From Chryseobacterium ginsenosidimutans (GTDB taxonomy: Bacteria; Bacteroidota; Bacteroidia; Flavobacteriales; Weeksellaceae): a stretch of DNA of 64,000 nt. The notes below the pieces were generated by a model. It saw only the letters and a program-made list of their open reading frames with translations, had not been told where the DNA came from and ran no database searches. The position numbers and the translations under genes are program-made. The DNA lies in NCBI RefSeq assembly GCF_030823405.1, contig NZ_JAUSXC010000001.1, forward strand, positions 2,029,001 through 2,093,000, written 5' to 3'. Shown piece after piece: positions 15,407-23,143 of the stretch; positions within the stretch are counted from its first letter, which is position 1; the number at the start of each line of letters is the position of its first letter.

Positions 15407-16440
15407 TATTGCGGAGTTATCTCATATTGTAATGTAGCAGAATATTCATCAGATTTTGCATTAATAAAATATTCGTCATTAGGTTTTGTGAAATATTTGA
15501 TCGTATAATCTAGATTTGCACCTTGTGTTGAAGAACCTTTTGCAATAGTTTGTGAAGTAGTATTTAAAAAAACCGTACTGAATGATGAGCCTGCGTTTTG
15601 TGCTGTAGGCAATACATTCATCTGAACATTGCCGACCGGAATCGTTTTTCCGCTCGCCGATATAAAGTTATTTTGAATGGCTCTTACTGTGATCTGAAAA
15701 TTCGTATTGGCTTTTACAGTAAGTGCATTAGGATAGATAACACTTTTACCGTCTTTATAATCCTGCATACTATTAAACTCCAAAAGACCGTTAGTTGCAT
15801 TGCTATTCACTTGCAATGAAAGTTCTGTGCTTGCAGGTGGCGCTCCGGTAAGTGCGCCTATCTGAAATTGAAACTGATGATCCATTTTTCCGATGATCAT
15901 ATTGTTTTGATCGTAAGCTGTAAATTCTATGGGAGCTGTAAATGTAATCCAGGCAGGATATTTCCCAAGATATGCTCCGCCGGCAACCATAATGCTGAAT
16001 TTTAACTGTAAATTATAGTATCCGTTATTTTCACTTGGCTGATTGTATAAAGGTGCATTTGATTTTGGGATTAATAAAAAATCTGAACCTTCGGTAACAA
16101 TGGTATTGAGGGGAATTCCGATTTGTGATATAGTAGGAACCGGATTGGGATATGCTTGACCGGTTGAAGATACCGGTTGGAAAGATATTTTATCGGCAGG
16201 GAAAACATAGGATCCGCTGTTTGCGGTGATACTGCTTTTAAGACGTGCTGTTAATCTCCAGTTAGGAATATTAAAATTTCCGTTACCTGCAAAAGTAACG
16301 GTATAGGCGTCAGGATTTGTATTTCCCTGATAAGAATTGATCTGAAGATAGCTGTTTGTCCAGGATGAAAATGATATTTGAGCTTGTAATTGAGTGGTAA
16401 GAAAAAATATCATTACAAAAAAGCAGAATCGTTTATTCAT
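15406..16440 (-). CDS. Secreted two-domain fimbrial subunit or tip adhesin-like protein
   Basis: A 344-residue exported protein (signal peptide about 1-20). An N-terminal beta-rich domain (about 21-195) is joined to a C-terminal domain resembling the pilin downstream of the regulator, with FQITVRA near 247 matching FQVKVKS of the pilin. It ends LQYEITPQ, the same L-x-Y-x-I-x-x-Q ending as the other two secreted proteins of this operon. A lectin-like domain on a pilin domain is how two-domain tip adhesins are built, so that role is inferred. It overlaps the chaperone gene by 8 nt and the usher-like gene by 1 nt. Confidence 0.72.
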   Translation of the reverse strand: MNKRFCFFVMIFFLTTQLQAQISFSSWTNSYLQINSYQGNTNPDAYTVTFAGNGNFNIPNWRLTARLKSSITANSGSYVFPADKISFQPVSSTGQAYPNPVPTISQIGIPLNTIVTEGSDFLLIPKSNAPLYNQPSENNGYYNLQLKFSIMVAGGAYLGKYPAWITFTAPIEFTAYDQNNMIIGKMDHQFQFQIGALTGAPPASTELSLQVNSNATNGLLEFNSMQDYKDGKSVIYPNALTVKANTNFQITVRAIQNNFISASGKTIPVGNVQMNVLPTAQNAGSSFSTVFLNTTSQTIAKGSSTQGANLDYTIKYFTKPNDEYFINAKSDEYSATLQYEITPQ

Positions 16441-17236
16441 AACTAAAATTTAATTCACCCATTTCTAAATTTTCTGCGTCCCCGTAATCTATAAGTACAG
16501 ATGCAGTGTATTTGCCTTTCTCCAATGGTGTCGGAAGAGCAATTTCCATTTCGCGCTTGTTCCCGGGCATTGTATAAAATACCACCGGGCTTAAAGTTGT
16601 TTTTTTACCGTTATCCGCATTTAAAATATCAGTTGCAACTTTACCGTCTACCCATATTTCAGCCTGATTTTCAAAATTCAACGTCAGTGTTTTTTTTGCT
16701 GCATCAAATTTTAGATCAGTTATTTCTATTTTTTTCTTCGTTGCTTCCGGTTTCTTGTGAAATATTTTAATTCCGGAGCGGATGCTTACTTTTATGTTGG
16801 CCCCTTTGCTGTCGACATCATCTACAGGATTCATTTGACTTACGTATAGCAATGCAGTATGAGCAGATAAATTTTCTTTTGGTATTGTTGGTGATGTGAT
16901 GGTTATTTCGATGTCGCGTCTTTCTCCGGGTGCCAATGAAAAATAATTGTCCCCTTTTTTAAGGGTAATCCAACTAGCACAAGAAGTAGGAAGTGTATTA
17001 GCAGCGTGCATCTGGTTTTCGCCTCTCAGGTCATATTCCCAGTCGCCAAGACTTACGGCAAGGTCAAGACTGTTTTTTGCGCTTACATTGGTCACGGTTA
17101 TTTTTTCGGTATTACTGATACCTGGTCCTGATTCAAAATAAAGTCTGGGTGGTGATACTGATATTCCTGTTTGTGCTTTTGCATTAAAAATAAATACAAA
17201 AAAGAAAAAGCAGAATAGCTGAAATGTATTTTTCAT
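16433..17236 (-). CDS. PapD-like periplasmic pilus chaperone
   Basis: A 267-residue exported protein (signal peptide about 1-21, ending NAKAQ). Two immunoglobulin-like domains are visible. The first opens with ISVSPPRLYFESGPG, whose Arg fits the subunit-binding Arg 8 of PapD. It closes with VSIRSGIKIFHKKP, which aligns with the PapD G1 strand ending in K-x-x-x-K-[IL]-F-Y-[RK]-x-P and so carries the Lys 112 equivalent. The second domain (about 155-267) resembles PapD domain 2. ATG 17236 is used because the upstream extension lacks a signal and precedes a hairpin. It should cap pilin subunits in the periplasm. Confidence 0.82.
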   Translation of the reverse strand: MKNTFQLFCFFFFVFIFNAKAQTGISVSPPRLYFESGPGISNTEKITVTNVSAKNSLDLAVSLGDWEYDLRGENQMHAANTLPTSCASWITLKKGDNYFSLAPGERRDIEITITSPTIPKENLSAHTALLYVSQMNPVDDVDSKGANIKVSIRSGIKIFHKKPEATKKKIEITDLKFDAAKKTLTLNFENQAEIWVDGKVATDILNADNGKKTTLSPVVFYTMPGNKREMEIALPTPLEKGKYTASVLIDYGDAENLEMGELNFSYE

Positions 17237-17256
17237 GAAGAAAGTACGTAATAAAG

Positions 17257-17285
17257 AGAAGTGCTGCAAAAACTGCAACACTTCT
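17257..17285 (-). promoter_or_regulatory. Intra-operon hairpin between pilin and chaperone genes
   Basis: A 12-bp stem (17257-17268 with 17274-17285, one U-G pair on the transcript) with a 5-nt loop and no strong U tract after it. At this position it could partly terminate or protect the pilin message, giving more pilin than chaperone, an arrangement known from other fimbrial operons. Confidence 0.65.
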
Positions 17286-17310
17286 ATATTGATTTAAATT
17301 TCTAGGAATT

Positions 17311-17832
17311 TTACTGAGATATAATAGTATAAGTCAGTTCAGTAGTATATACTGTAGGATCTTGTCCTGCAATATAATTGTTTAAGTAAGCATTTGCGCC
17401 TGCACCTTTGTATTCGATGCTGATTTTCTTATCTACACCACCGTTTGGAGACGTTACCAATGTCGTTTCATTAGCTGATAACTGAACGTTTTGAGCATAT
17501 TGTGCACCGTTTACAGCATCAGAACCTGCTGTTGCTTTGATCTGAATGGTATTAGCCTGAATGTTTTTTGTGCCGTTTTGCAAAGTAGCATTAGCACTTT
17601 TTACCTTAACCTGAAATCCACCCGTACTGAAGATGTTTAAGTGATCTGCATTCAAAGAACTTACTCCGTTTGCGTAGTCATCTTTTGTTACGTAATCTAA
17701 GTTTACGATTTTCTGAGCATTGTTTACAACTAATGTCTGAATAGGTTTTAATCTTACGTTAAGGGTAACGTTTTGAGCACTAAGAGTTCCTACACCTAAT
17801 ATTGCTATTGATGTAATAATGAATTTTTTCAT
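17311..17832 (-). CDS. Major pilin-like secreted subunit
   Basis: A 173-residue exported protein: signal peptide about 1-20 (ending TLSAQ), mature N-terminus NVTLNVRLKPIQTL, then a compact beta-sandwich with GGFQVKVKSANATL and a C-terminal strand ending LTYTIISQ. The alternating hydrophobic N-terminal strand would suit donor-strand exchange, and the ending matches the other two subunits. The best analogies are the spore-coat-U/DUF4402-type pilins of chaperone-usher systems. ATG 17832 is chosen because the longer frame runs through the -7 promoter box. A hairpin separates it from the chaperone gene. Confidence 0.78.
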   Translation of the reverse strand: MKKFIITSIAILGVGTLSAQNVTLNVRLKPIQTLVVNNAQKIVNLDYVTKDDYANGVSSLNADHLNIFSTGGFQVKVKSANATLQNGTKNIQANTIQIKATAGSDAVNGAQYAQNVQLSANETTLVTSPNGGVDKKISIEYKGAGANAYLNNYIAGQDPTVYTTELTYTIISQ

Positions 17833-17868
17833 TAAAGTTATTGTTATATTGTTTTTAAGTTTCGAGTG

Positions 17869-17876
17869 CAAAAGTA
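17869..17876 (-). promoter_or_regulatory. -7 box of the pilin promoter
   Basis: TACTTTTG on the minus strand matches TANNTTTG and lies 36 nt upstream of the pilin ATG. No TTG is found 17-23 nt further upstream, which would fit a promoter needing an activator such as the AraC-type protein encoded nearby. Confidence 0.55.
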
Positions 17877-18129
17877 GGGTAACGCAGAAAAATATAGATT
17901 GTGAAAAATGACTAATATTTTGTGAAATTTAACAAATCATTACTAAACGCTATGTTATTTTGTTTTTATGATAATTCAAAAAAAATATAAAATGTCCGAT
18001 TATAATTGTTGTTTAAATTATTAAAATATTGAAATTAGTAACACTTTGTGTGGTATGTAATTATATTGATAATTTTTTTCATCTAATTATTTATATTCAT
18101 TGCATAAAGAATTTAATGCATTTTTAATG

Positions 18130-18528
18130 TTATTGTGTCATAATGAGATAAACAAGTGTCCTGTTTTCATTAGATATTATACATTTTCTAAGGTTTTCTA
18201 TCTGCGAATAAGTAGGCATTTTCTGCTCAATAGCAGATGAGGTTTTAGAATATATGAGTTTAGATTCGGGAATACAATTGTCTTTTATCTTGTTTTGATT
18301 GGTTTGGGAGTTATTTGTTTGTTTTTCATTCAGTACTTTAATCTGATATCCGTATAGATTGGAAACCGTTAATTCTTGTGTATTCTTTTTACTGTCAGGC
18401 GCAGTCGTAAGCGACAGAATCTGTGCTGGAAAGATTCTGATATTTATGCGATTCTGTTCTGCAGTCTGTGCAGGTAACAGTGCTGATATTCCCAAAAGGA
18501 AAAAGAGCACAATATACTTGGCGTACAT
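18130..18528 (-). CDS. Minor pilin-like secreted subunit
   Basis: A 132-residue exported protein (signal peptide about 1-20, ending LLPAQ). Its mature N-terminus INIRIFPAQILSL aligns with LNVRLKPIQTLVV of the pilin, and it ends LVYLIMTQ, matching the shared L-x-Y-x-I-x-x-Q ending. The middle is short and polar (NEKQTNNSQTNQNK), so the domain is smaller than the pilin. A minor or initiator subunit is inferred. It lies 41 nt after the AraC gene and 297 nt ahead of the pilin ATG, and may be co-transcribed with the regulator. Confidence 0.65.
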   Translation of the reverse strand: MYAKYIVLFFLLGISALLPAQTAEQNRINIRIFPAQILSLTTAPDSKKNTQELTVSNLYGYQIKVLNEKQTNNSQTNQNKIKDNCIPESKLIYSKTSSAIEQKMPTYSQIENLRKCIISNENRTLVYLIMTQ

Positions 18529-18569
18529 ACTAATAGGATGAATGAGTTCGGTAACATGAATGTAGGAAT

Positions 18570-19415
18570 TTATACCAACATTCTTCTCATTTCAGAAGGT
18601 TTTTTTCCGCAATGCTTTTTTACAAAATTGCTGAAATTTCCTTCATCGCTGAAACCCAGATCAAAAGCTATTTCAGACATTGTAAAATGAGAGAATTTGA
18701 TTGCTTTTTCACACTCATTCTTTACTTTTTCAATTATAATCTGTTTTGCAGATTTACTGTAAACGTATTCACACATTTCTGTCAGTTTTCTTGATGAAAT
18801 TTTTAGCTCTTGTGCGTAATGCAAAACTTTTTTTTCGGATTTAAAATCCCTCTGAAGCAAAACCCGGAACCGGTTGACATAAGAAACATATTCTAAACGT
18901 TCATCTATCTTATGGTCTTCATCGTCAACATGTAAATAGGCATCAAGGATAAGGCCTTCAATAGTATTGTGTGCAGCAGAAATATAAAGACTTTCATTTT
19001 TAATCTGGTATTTCAGTAGTCTTTCAACCAAAATAAATTCATTGTATTTGTTGTTCCCAAAATAGGGTGAGACAAAAATTTCAGATTGTGAATTGAAAAA
19101 GACCTGAGAATTCAAAAAAAAACTGTCCTTCGAAGATTTGTCATAAAAGTCTGAAGAAAAAGCAATTGCATAGATTTCCTTACCATGTGCATTTTCAATT
19201 TCAAGGCTTTTTTGAGGCCCCATAAAGACTGCATTTCCACCTTCTATTGTGTATCGGGTATCTGAGATAATCAAATCAATATTTTGTGTAACTAATAAAA
19301 TACAGAAATACTGCATCGTATTGATTTTTTTTTCAAAATTGTTTCTTTTTATGATATTGCTGATTAAATCGATATTGAAACCAATTTTACGGAGTTGATC
19401 TGTTATCTGATACAT
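18570..19415 (-). CDS. AraC-family transcriptional regulator of the fimbrial operon
   Basis: A 281-residue protein with an N-terminal cupin-like sensing region and a C-terminal double helix-turn-helix of about 95 residues. The second helix pair contains MSEIAFDLGFSDEGNFSNFVKKHCGKKPSEMR, split here as MSEIAFDLGFSDEGNF and FVKKHCGKKPSEMR. It is the first gene on this strand ahead of the three subunits, chaperone and usher-like gene. The pilin promoter lacks a -33 element, so activation by this protein is the natural hypothesis. The ligand is unknown. Confidence 0.88.
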   Translation of the reverse strand: MYQITDQLRKIGFNIDLISNIIKRNNFEKKINTMQYFCILLVTQNIDLIISDTRYTIEGGNAVFMGPQKSLEIENAHGKEIYAIAFSSDFYDKSSKDSFFLNSQVFFNSQSEIFVSPYFGNNKYNEFILVERLLKYQIKNESLYISAAHNTIEGLILDAYLHVDDEDHKIDERLEYVSYVNRFRVLLQRDFKSEKKVLHYAQELKISSRKLTEMCEYVYSKSAKQIIIEKVKNECEKAIKFSHFTMSEIAFDLGFSDEGNFSNFVKKHCGKKPSEMRRMLV

Positions 19416-19685
19416 CTACTAAATATTACTTTAACCTTCTTTTATTGATTTTAAAAATATAATAATATTTTAAAAGATAAATAAAAGAATATTAGTTATG
19501 TTATAAAGTTGATAATTGATAACTGATTATGGTTGAATAGTAATTTTGCAAATTATGAAATGAAGCTGGCTATAAGGCAGCATGAAATACTACAAATTGG
19601 TCACAATTGTTTTTCAGATATTGCTTTGATAATTAACGTAATTTGAGTTTTATCTGTTTTATTTTAAAGTAAGAATTTGATTTAA

Positions 19686-20435
19686 TTACCAGCTTATCAA
19701 TCCGTTTTCCAAGGCTTTATTATAAATTTCCTCATCAAAAGAATAAAGATCCGGTGCTTTGTGAGCGCCTCCTTTTCTTTGTTCGTCCAGCTTTTTAAGT
19801 ATGCCCAGGTTTTTTATTTTTCGGTAAAAATTGCCTCTGTTAAGTTCTTTTCCCAAGACTGCTTCATATAATTTCTGAAGCTCGGAGAGTGTGAACTTTT
19901 CCGGTAAAAGATTGAAACCAATTGGTTTAATGGAGATTTTTTCTCTTAAAGTCTGTAATGCCTTTTCTACAATTTCCTTGTGATCCATTGCCATCTCTAT
20001 TTCTGAAAGCCTGCTTACATTAATCCATTCACAGGTATCACTATATTCATCTACTGTCAGATTAATCTTTGAAGGATTGTATAAAGCATAATAACCGATT
20101 GTAATAAATCTCTGTTTGTGGAATAATGTCTCATCAAAGTCCTCAAAATAAGCTTCACTTCTGTTTTTTTTACCAAATACACCAAATTCCTCCAGATAAA
20201 CTGCGTTGACTCCGGCTCTTTCTTTCAAAATCCTGACAACTGCATCATCCAGATCTTCATCTTTTTTTACATAACCTCCCGGCAGAAACCATTGGTGTCT
20301 GTAATTCATCTGTAGCAGCAGAACCTTCAGCTCATTCTGGTCAAAACCAAAAATCACAGGATCTGCGGATAGATGAGGGATGTAGATCTCTTTAGCTTCA
20401 TTTGATCTTTTTAAAATTAATTCTTTAGAGTCCAT
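19686..20435 (-). CDS. NUDIX-fold transcriptional regulator (NrtR/AraR-like)
   Basis: A 249-residue protein with an N-terminal NUDIX domain (about 20-150) and a C-terminal winged helix (about 165-245). The NUDIX box GGYVKKDEDLDDAVVRILKE is degenerate: in the R-E...E-E positions it has R-I and E-R, so hydrolase activity is unlikely and a ligand-sensing role likely, as in NrtR and the Bacteroides arabinose regulator. It is divergent from the TonB receptor and GH3 genes and is the likely regulator of that cluster. ATG 20435 is used; a GTG two codons upstream is possible. Confidence 0.82.
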   Translation of the reverse strand: MDSKELILKRSNEAKEIYIPHLSADPVIFGFDQNELKVLLLQMNYRHQWFLPGGYVKKDEDLDDAVVRILKERAGVNAVYLEEFGVFGKKNRSEAYFEDFDETLFHKQRFITIGYYALYNPSKINLTVDEYSDTCEWINVSRLSEIEMAMDHKEIVEKALQTLREKISIKPIGFNLLPEKFTLSELQKLYEAVLGKELNRGNFYRKIKNLGILKKLDEQRKGGAHKAPDLYSFDEEIYNKALENGLISW

Positions 20436-20459
20436 TATCACATTTATAATTCAATGTTA

Positions 20460-20493
20460 CAAAAATATTAATAAAAAAAATTAAGAAAAGCAA
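20460..20493 (-). promoter_or_regulatory. Promoter of the NUDIX regulator gene
   Basis: On the minus strand, TTG (20493-20491), a 23-nt spacer and TATTTTTG (20467-20460) fit the Bacteroidota consensus at its upper spacing limit, 25 nt before the ATG. Confidence 0.5.
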
Positions 20494-20681
20494 ATTTTAA
20501 GAAATTGAATGGTTTTTTGGAGAACCTTTAACAGTTTTGATCCCATTGTTTCTTATTGAATCAATGGCATTGTGTATCTATTTTTGAATTTATTTTATTG
20601 ATATACAGTTATTTATGGTAAATATTAAATTTTATTACTATTTATTTGTTCAATTAAAATAAAGAATGTACTATTGTAATG

Positions 20682-20712
20682 CTTCGTATTGAAGCAATAA
20701 GCTGAAGCATAA
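20682..20712. promoter_or_regulatory. Candidate operator repeats between regulator and TonB receptor
   Basis: In the 434-nt divergent intergenic region, TGCTTC (20682-20687) forms an inverted repeat with GAAGCA (20693-20698), and a further GAAGCAT lies at 20706-20712. Such clustered half-sites may bind the NUDIX-type regulator. I found no exact promoter pair for the receptor gene in this region. Confidence 0.35.
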
Positions 20713-20869
20713 TTAGCGTAGAAAATAAAATTATTATTCTTCAGTTTCTGTAAGCAAATTTAACACGTTTTTTTATCTGTTTTTGCCGTCTGATTTTTTA
20801 GGGGGAGGTATCAACTTGTGTCAAAATTTCTGAAACCTTTAAAGAAATATTAAAAATAAATAACTTGAA

Positions 20870-23134
20870 ATGAGAAAATCTACACTTAAAATCTCAGCCC
20901 TTGGCTTGATGCTTTCTTTTGCTTCAGTTTTTGGACAGGAAAAAACAGACACCCTTGCAGTAAAAAAAGCAATAATCGCAACTAAAACTGAAGAAGGCGT
21001 AAAAACCGTTACAACTTCATCAAAAGAAGACAACAACAGAAACGTAATGTTGAACGCTGCCAACAATACAAGCCCCAGAGATGTGAATATCGGCTTGCCA
21101 TCAACGGTTGGCGGAATTACAATCCTTGAAAATGACTTGCCTGCAGTTTATTTCTTCTGGCCGGAACTTCCTAATAAAACATGGAGACAAAGTGTGGGTT
21201 TAGAAAAAACAGGACTTTTGAAAATGGATCAGCTGGCAAATACAATGGGCGATCTTGGTTTTGCAGTCAATTCTTATTCTCAAACAGGAACGAAAGATTT
21301 TAAATTAAAAGGAAAATTCACGACCAGTACTTTTGGATGGCTGCAAGGTGATGTCAATGTTTCCGGACCGATTTCTAAAAACGGCTGGACCTACACAGCC
21401 GGAGCTTTTGTGAATTACGATCCAAGTACCTTTAAGCTTGGTTTTGCCAGAAATGTGGATGAAACAAAGATTTTCAGATTTGGATTGACGAAGTATTTTA
21501 ATGATAACAAAGGCAAGATCTCAATTTTATATAAATATTCAGATTCTTATAACGTAGGAAATTATGCTGTTTTTCAGTATGGTGAAAACGGAAAAGTTAC
21601 GGAACTTGATAACTTCAAGATCGGTAGAGATTCTTATGTCGTGAATGACGGACAGATTAAAATGAAAGATATCCTTACAGGACAGAATTATTGGGCTTCT
21701 ATGGCCGGAAACGATAACAGATCAAGCGCACATAATATCGATATTTTCGGTAATTATCTTCTGAATAACGGCTGGAATTTCAAATTCTCAACAAGAGCTC
21801 ATTTCTCCAAAGTAAAAATGTCGACAATTATTCCTTTAAGTATCTTCAATGTTGATTCATCTGCAGGGTATACTTTGGCTTCAAACGGGCAGGCTTATTC
21901 GGGAGCGGTGGGAACACAGTTGGCAATGCATACTCCGGAAACACCGATTACCAGTATTGCAGGACGCTTTACTTTGGGCAAACAATTAGGTAATCACAAC
22001 GTTACTTTTGGTGTTTTGGAGCAATATTATAATGTTGATAAATTCACTTCCAACAGGTCATTTTTCTTCCAGACAGTGGGTGCGCAGCCCCAGAGGTTGA
22101 TTGGCCCCAATACAGACTCTGACGGATTCTATAATTATAATGCAGGCGGAGAATTCCACAGCGGAACAGAGAATAAAGTTTCAGTGTACGGAACTGATGA
22201 ATGGAAAGTAACGGATAATTTTAATGTAAGTTATGGTTTACATTTAAGAAATCACAGTATTGATGGCGAATTTTCTTTAACACCCAGAACAGTAGGCTTC
22301 AATTTTACAGATCCAAATCAATTTACTCAAATTAATAAAAGCTTTTTCCAGATCGCAGGAAGCTTAAATGCAACTTATAACATCAGTAAAAACTTCGGTG
22401 TTATAGCAAATTTCTTGTATACAGAGGAAAACAGAAGGCTTGAAAGTTATTCTCAGGCATTCGAGCCCAATACAAACAAGATTAAAAGTCCGTTGGGCGC
22501 ATTGGGAATATTCTGGAATACCGACTATATACAATTGATTTCGCAGGCGACTTATCTTAAAAAGAATAACAACCTGAACAGATACAATTTGGTAAATCCT
22601 TTGAACACTTCACAGGCCCAGAATACTACTGTTTATTATGACATTCAGACCTTGGGGTGGACAACGGATTTTGTTTTAAAACCATTCAAAGGTTTTAACC
22701 TTCATTATTTGGTGACGTTCCAAAATCCTGTTTATAAGAAATTTAATTTCAATGCTTTCGGAAAAGACTATAACTATAGCGATAACAATGTATTGGGTGT
22801 TGCTAAGGTTTTAATGGAAATTGATCCTAGTTATACGATTGATAAATGGAGATTCTGGGCAAGTTTCAGATATTTCTCAAAACAATATGCAAATCTTACC
22901 AATGCTCTGTACTTCGCACCAAGATGGGAAACTTTCGGTGGCGTAAGTTATACCGTGAACAAAAACCTGAATGTTGGTGCAACTGTTATCAACTTCCTGA
23001 ACCAAAGAGGAGCAAGCGGAACCATAAACGGCGCCGAATTGATTACCGATGCAAGTCCGTACTACGGAAAACTGTTGACTGGAACGTACATTATGCCATT
23101 GACAGGACAATTATCCGTAAGCTTTAATTTCTAA
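20870..23134 (+). CDS. TonB-dependent outer-membrane receptor
   Basis: A 754-residue protein with signal peptide (about 1-22, ending VFGQ), a TonB-box-like stretch TDTLAVKKAII, a plug region and a long series of aromatic-rich strands ending LSVSFNF, with a terminal Phe as expected for outer-membrane barrels. It lacks the N-terminal carboxypeptidase-regulatory domain of SusC proteins, and no SusD gene is present. It heads the GH3 cluster, so import of an oligosaccharide or aryl glycoside is inferred. The GH3 gene begins 9 nt after its stop. Confidence 0.85.
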   Translation: MRKSTLKISALGLMLSFASVFGQEKTDTLAVKKAIIATKTEEGVKTVTTSSKEDNNRNVMLNAANNTSPRDVNIGLPSTVGGITILENDLPAVYFFWPELPNKTWRQSVGLEKTGLLKMDQLANTMGDLGFAVNSYSQTGTKDFKLKGKFTTSTFGWLQGDVNVSGPISKNGWTYTAGAFVNYDPSTFKLGFARNVDETKIFRFGLTKYFNDNKGKISILYKYSDSYNVGNYAVFQYGENGKVTELDNFKIGRDSYVVNDGQIKMKDILTGQNYWASMAGNDNRSSAHNIDIFGNYLLNNGWNFKFSTRAHFSKVKMSTIIPLSIFNVDSSAGYTLASNGQAYSGAVGTQLAMHTPETPITSIAGRFTLGKQLGNHNVTFGVLEQYYNVDKFTSNRSFFFQTVGAQPQRLIGPNTDSDGFYNYNAGGEFHSGTENKVSVYGTDEWKVTDNFNVSYGLHLRNHSIDGEFSLTPRTVGFNFTDPNQFTQINKSFFQIAGSLNATYNISKNFGVIANFLYTEENRRLESYSQAFEPNTNKIKSPLGALGIFWNTDYIQLISQATYLKKNNNLNRYNLVNPLNTSQAQNTTVYYDIQTLGWTTDFVLKPFKGFNLHYLVTFQNPVYKKFNFNAFGKDYNYSDNNVLGVAKVLMEIDPSYTIDKWRFWASFRYFSKQYANLTNALYFAPRWETFGGVSYTVNKNLNVGATVINFLNQRGASGTINGAELITDASPYYGKLLTGTYIMPLTGQLSVSFNF

Positions 23135-23143
23135 AATTTAAAA

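Noticed and set aside
17833..17871. Longer pilin with 13 extra N-terminal residues
   Set aside because: The upstream start overlaps the -7 promoter box, and the signal peptide begins at the ATG at 17832.
20870..23134. TonB receptor as a SusC protein
   Set aside because: It lacks the N-terminal carboxypeptidase-regulatory domain and no SusD lipoprotein follows.
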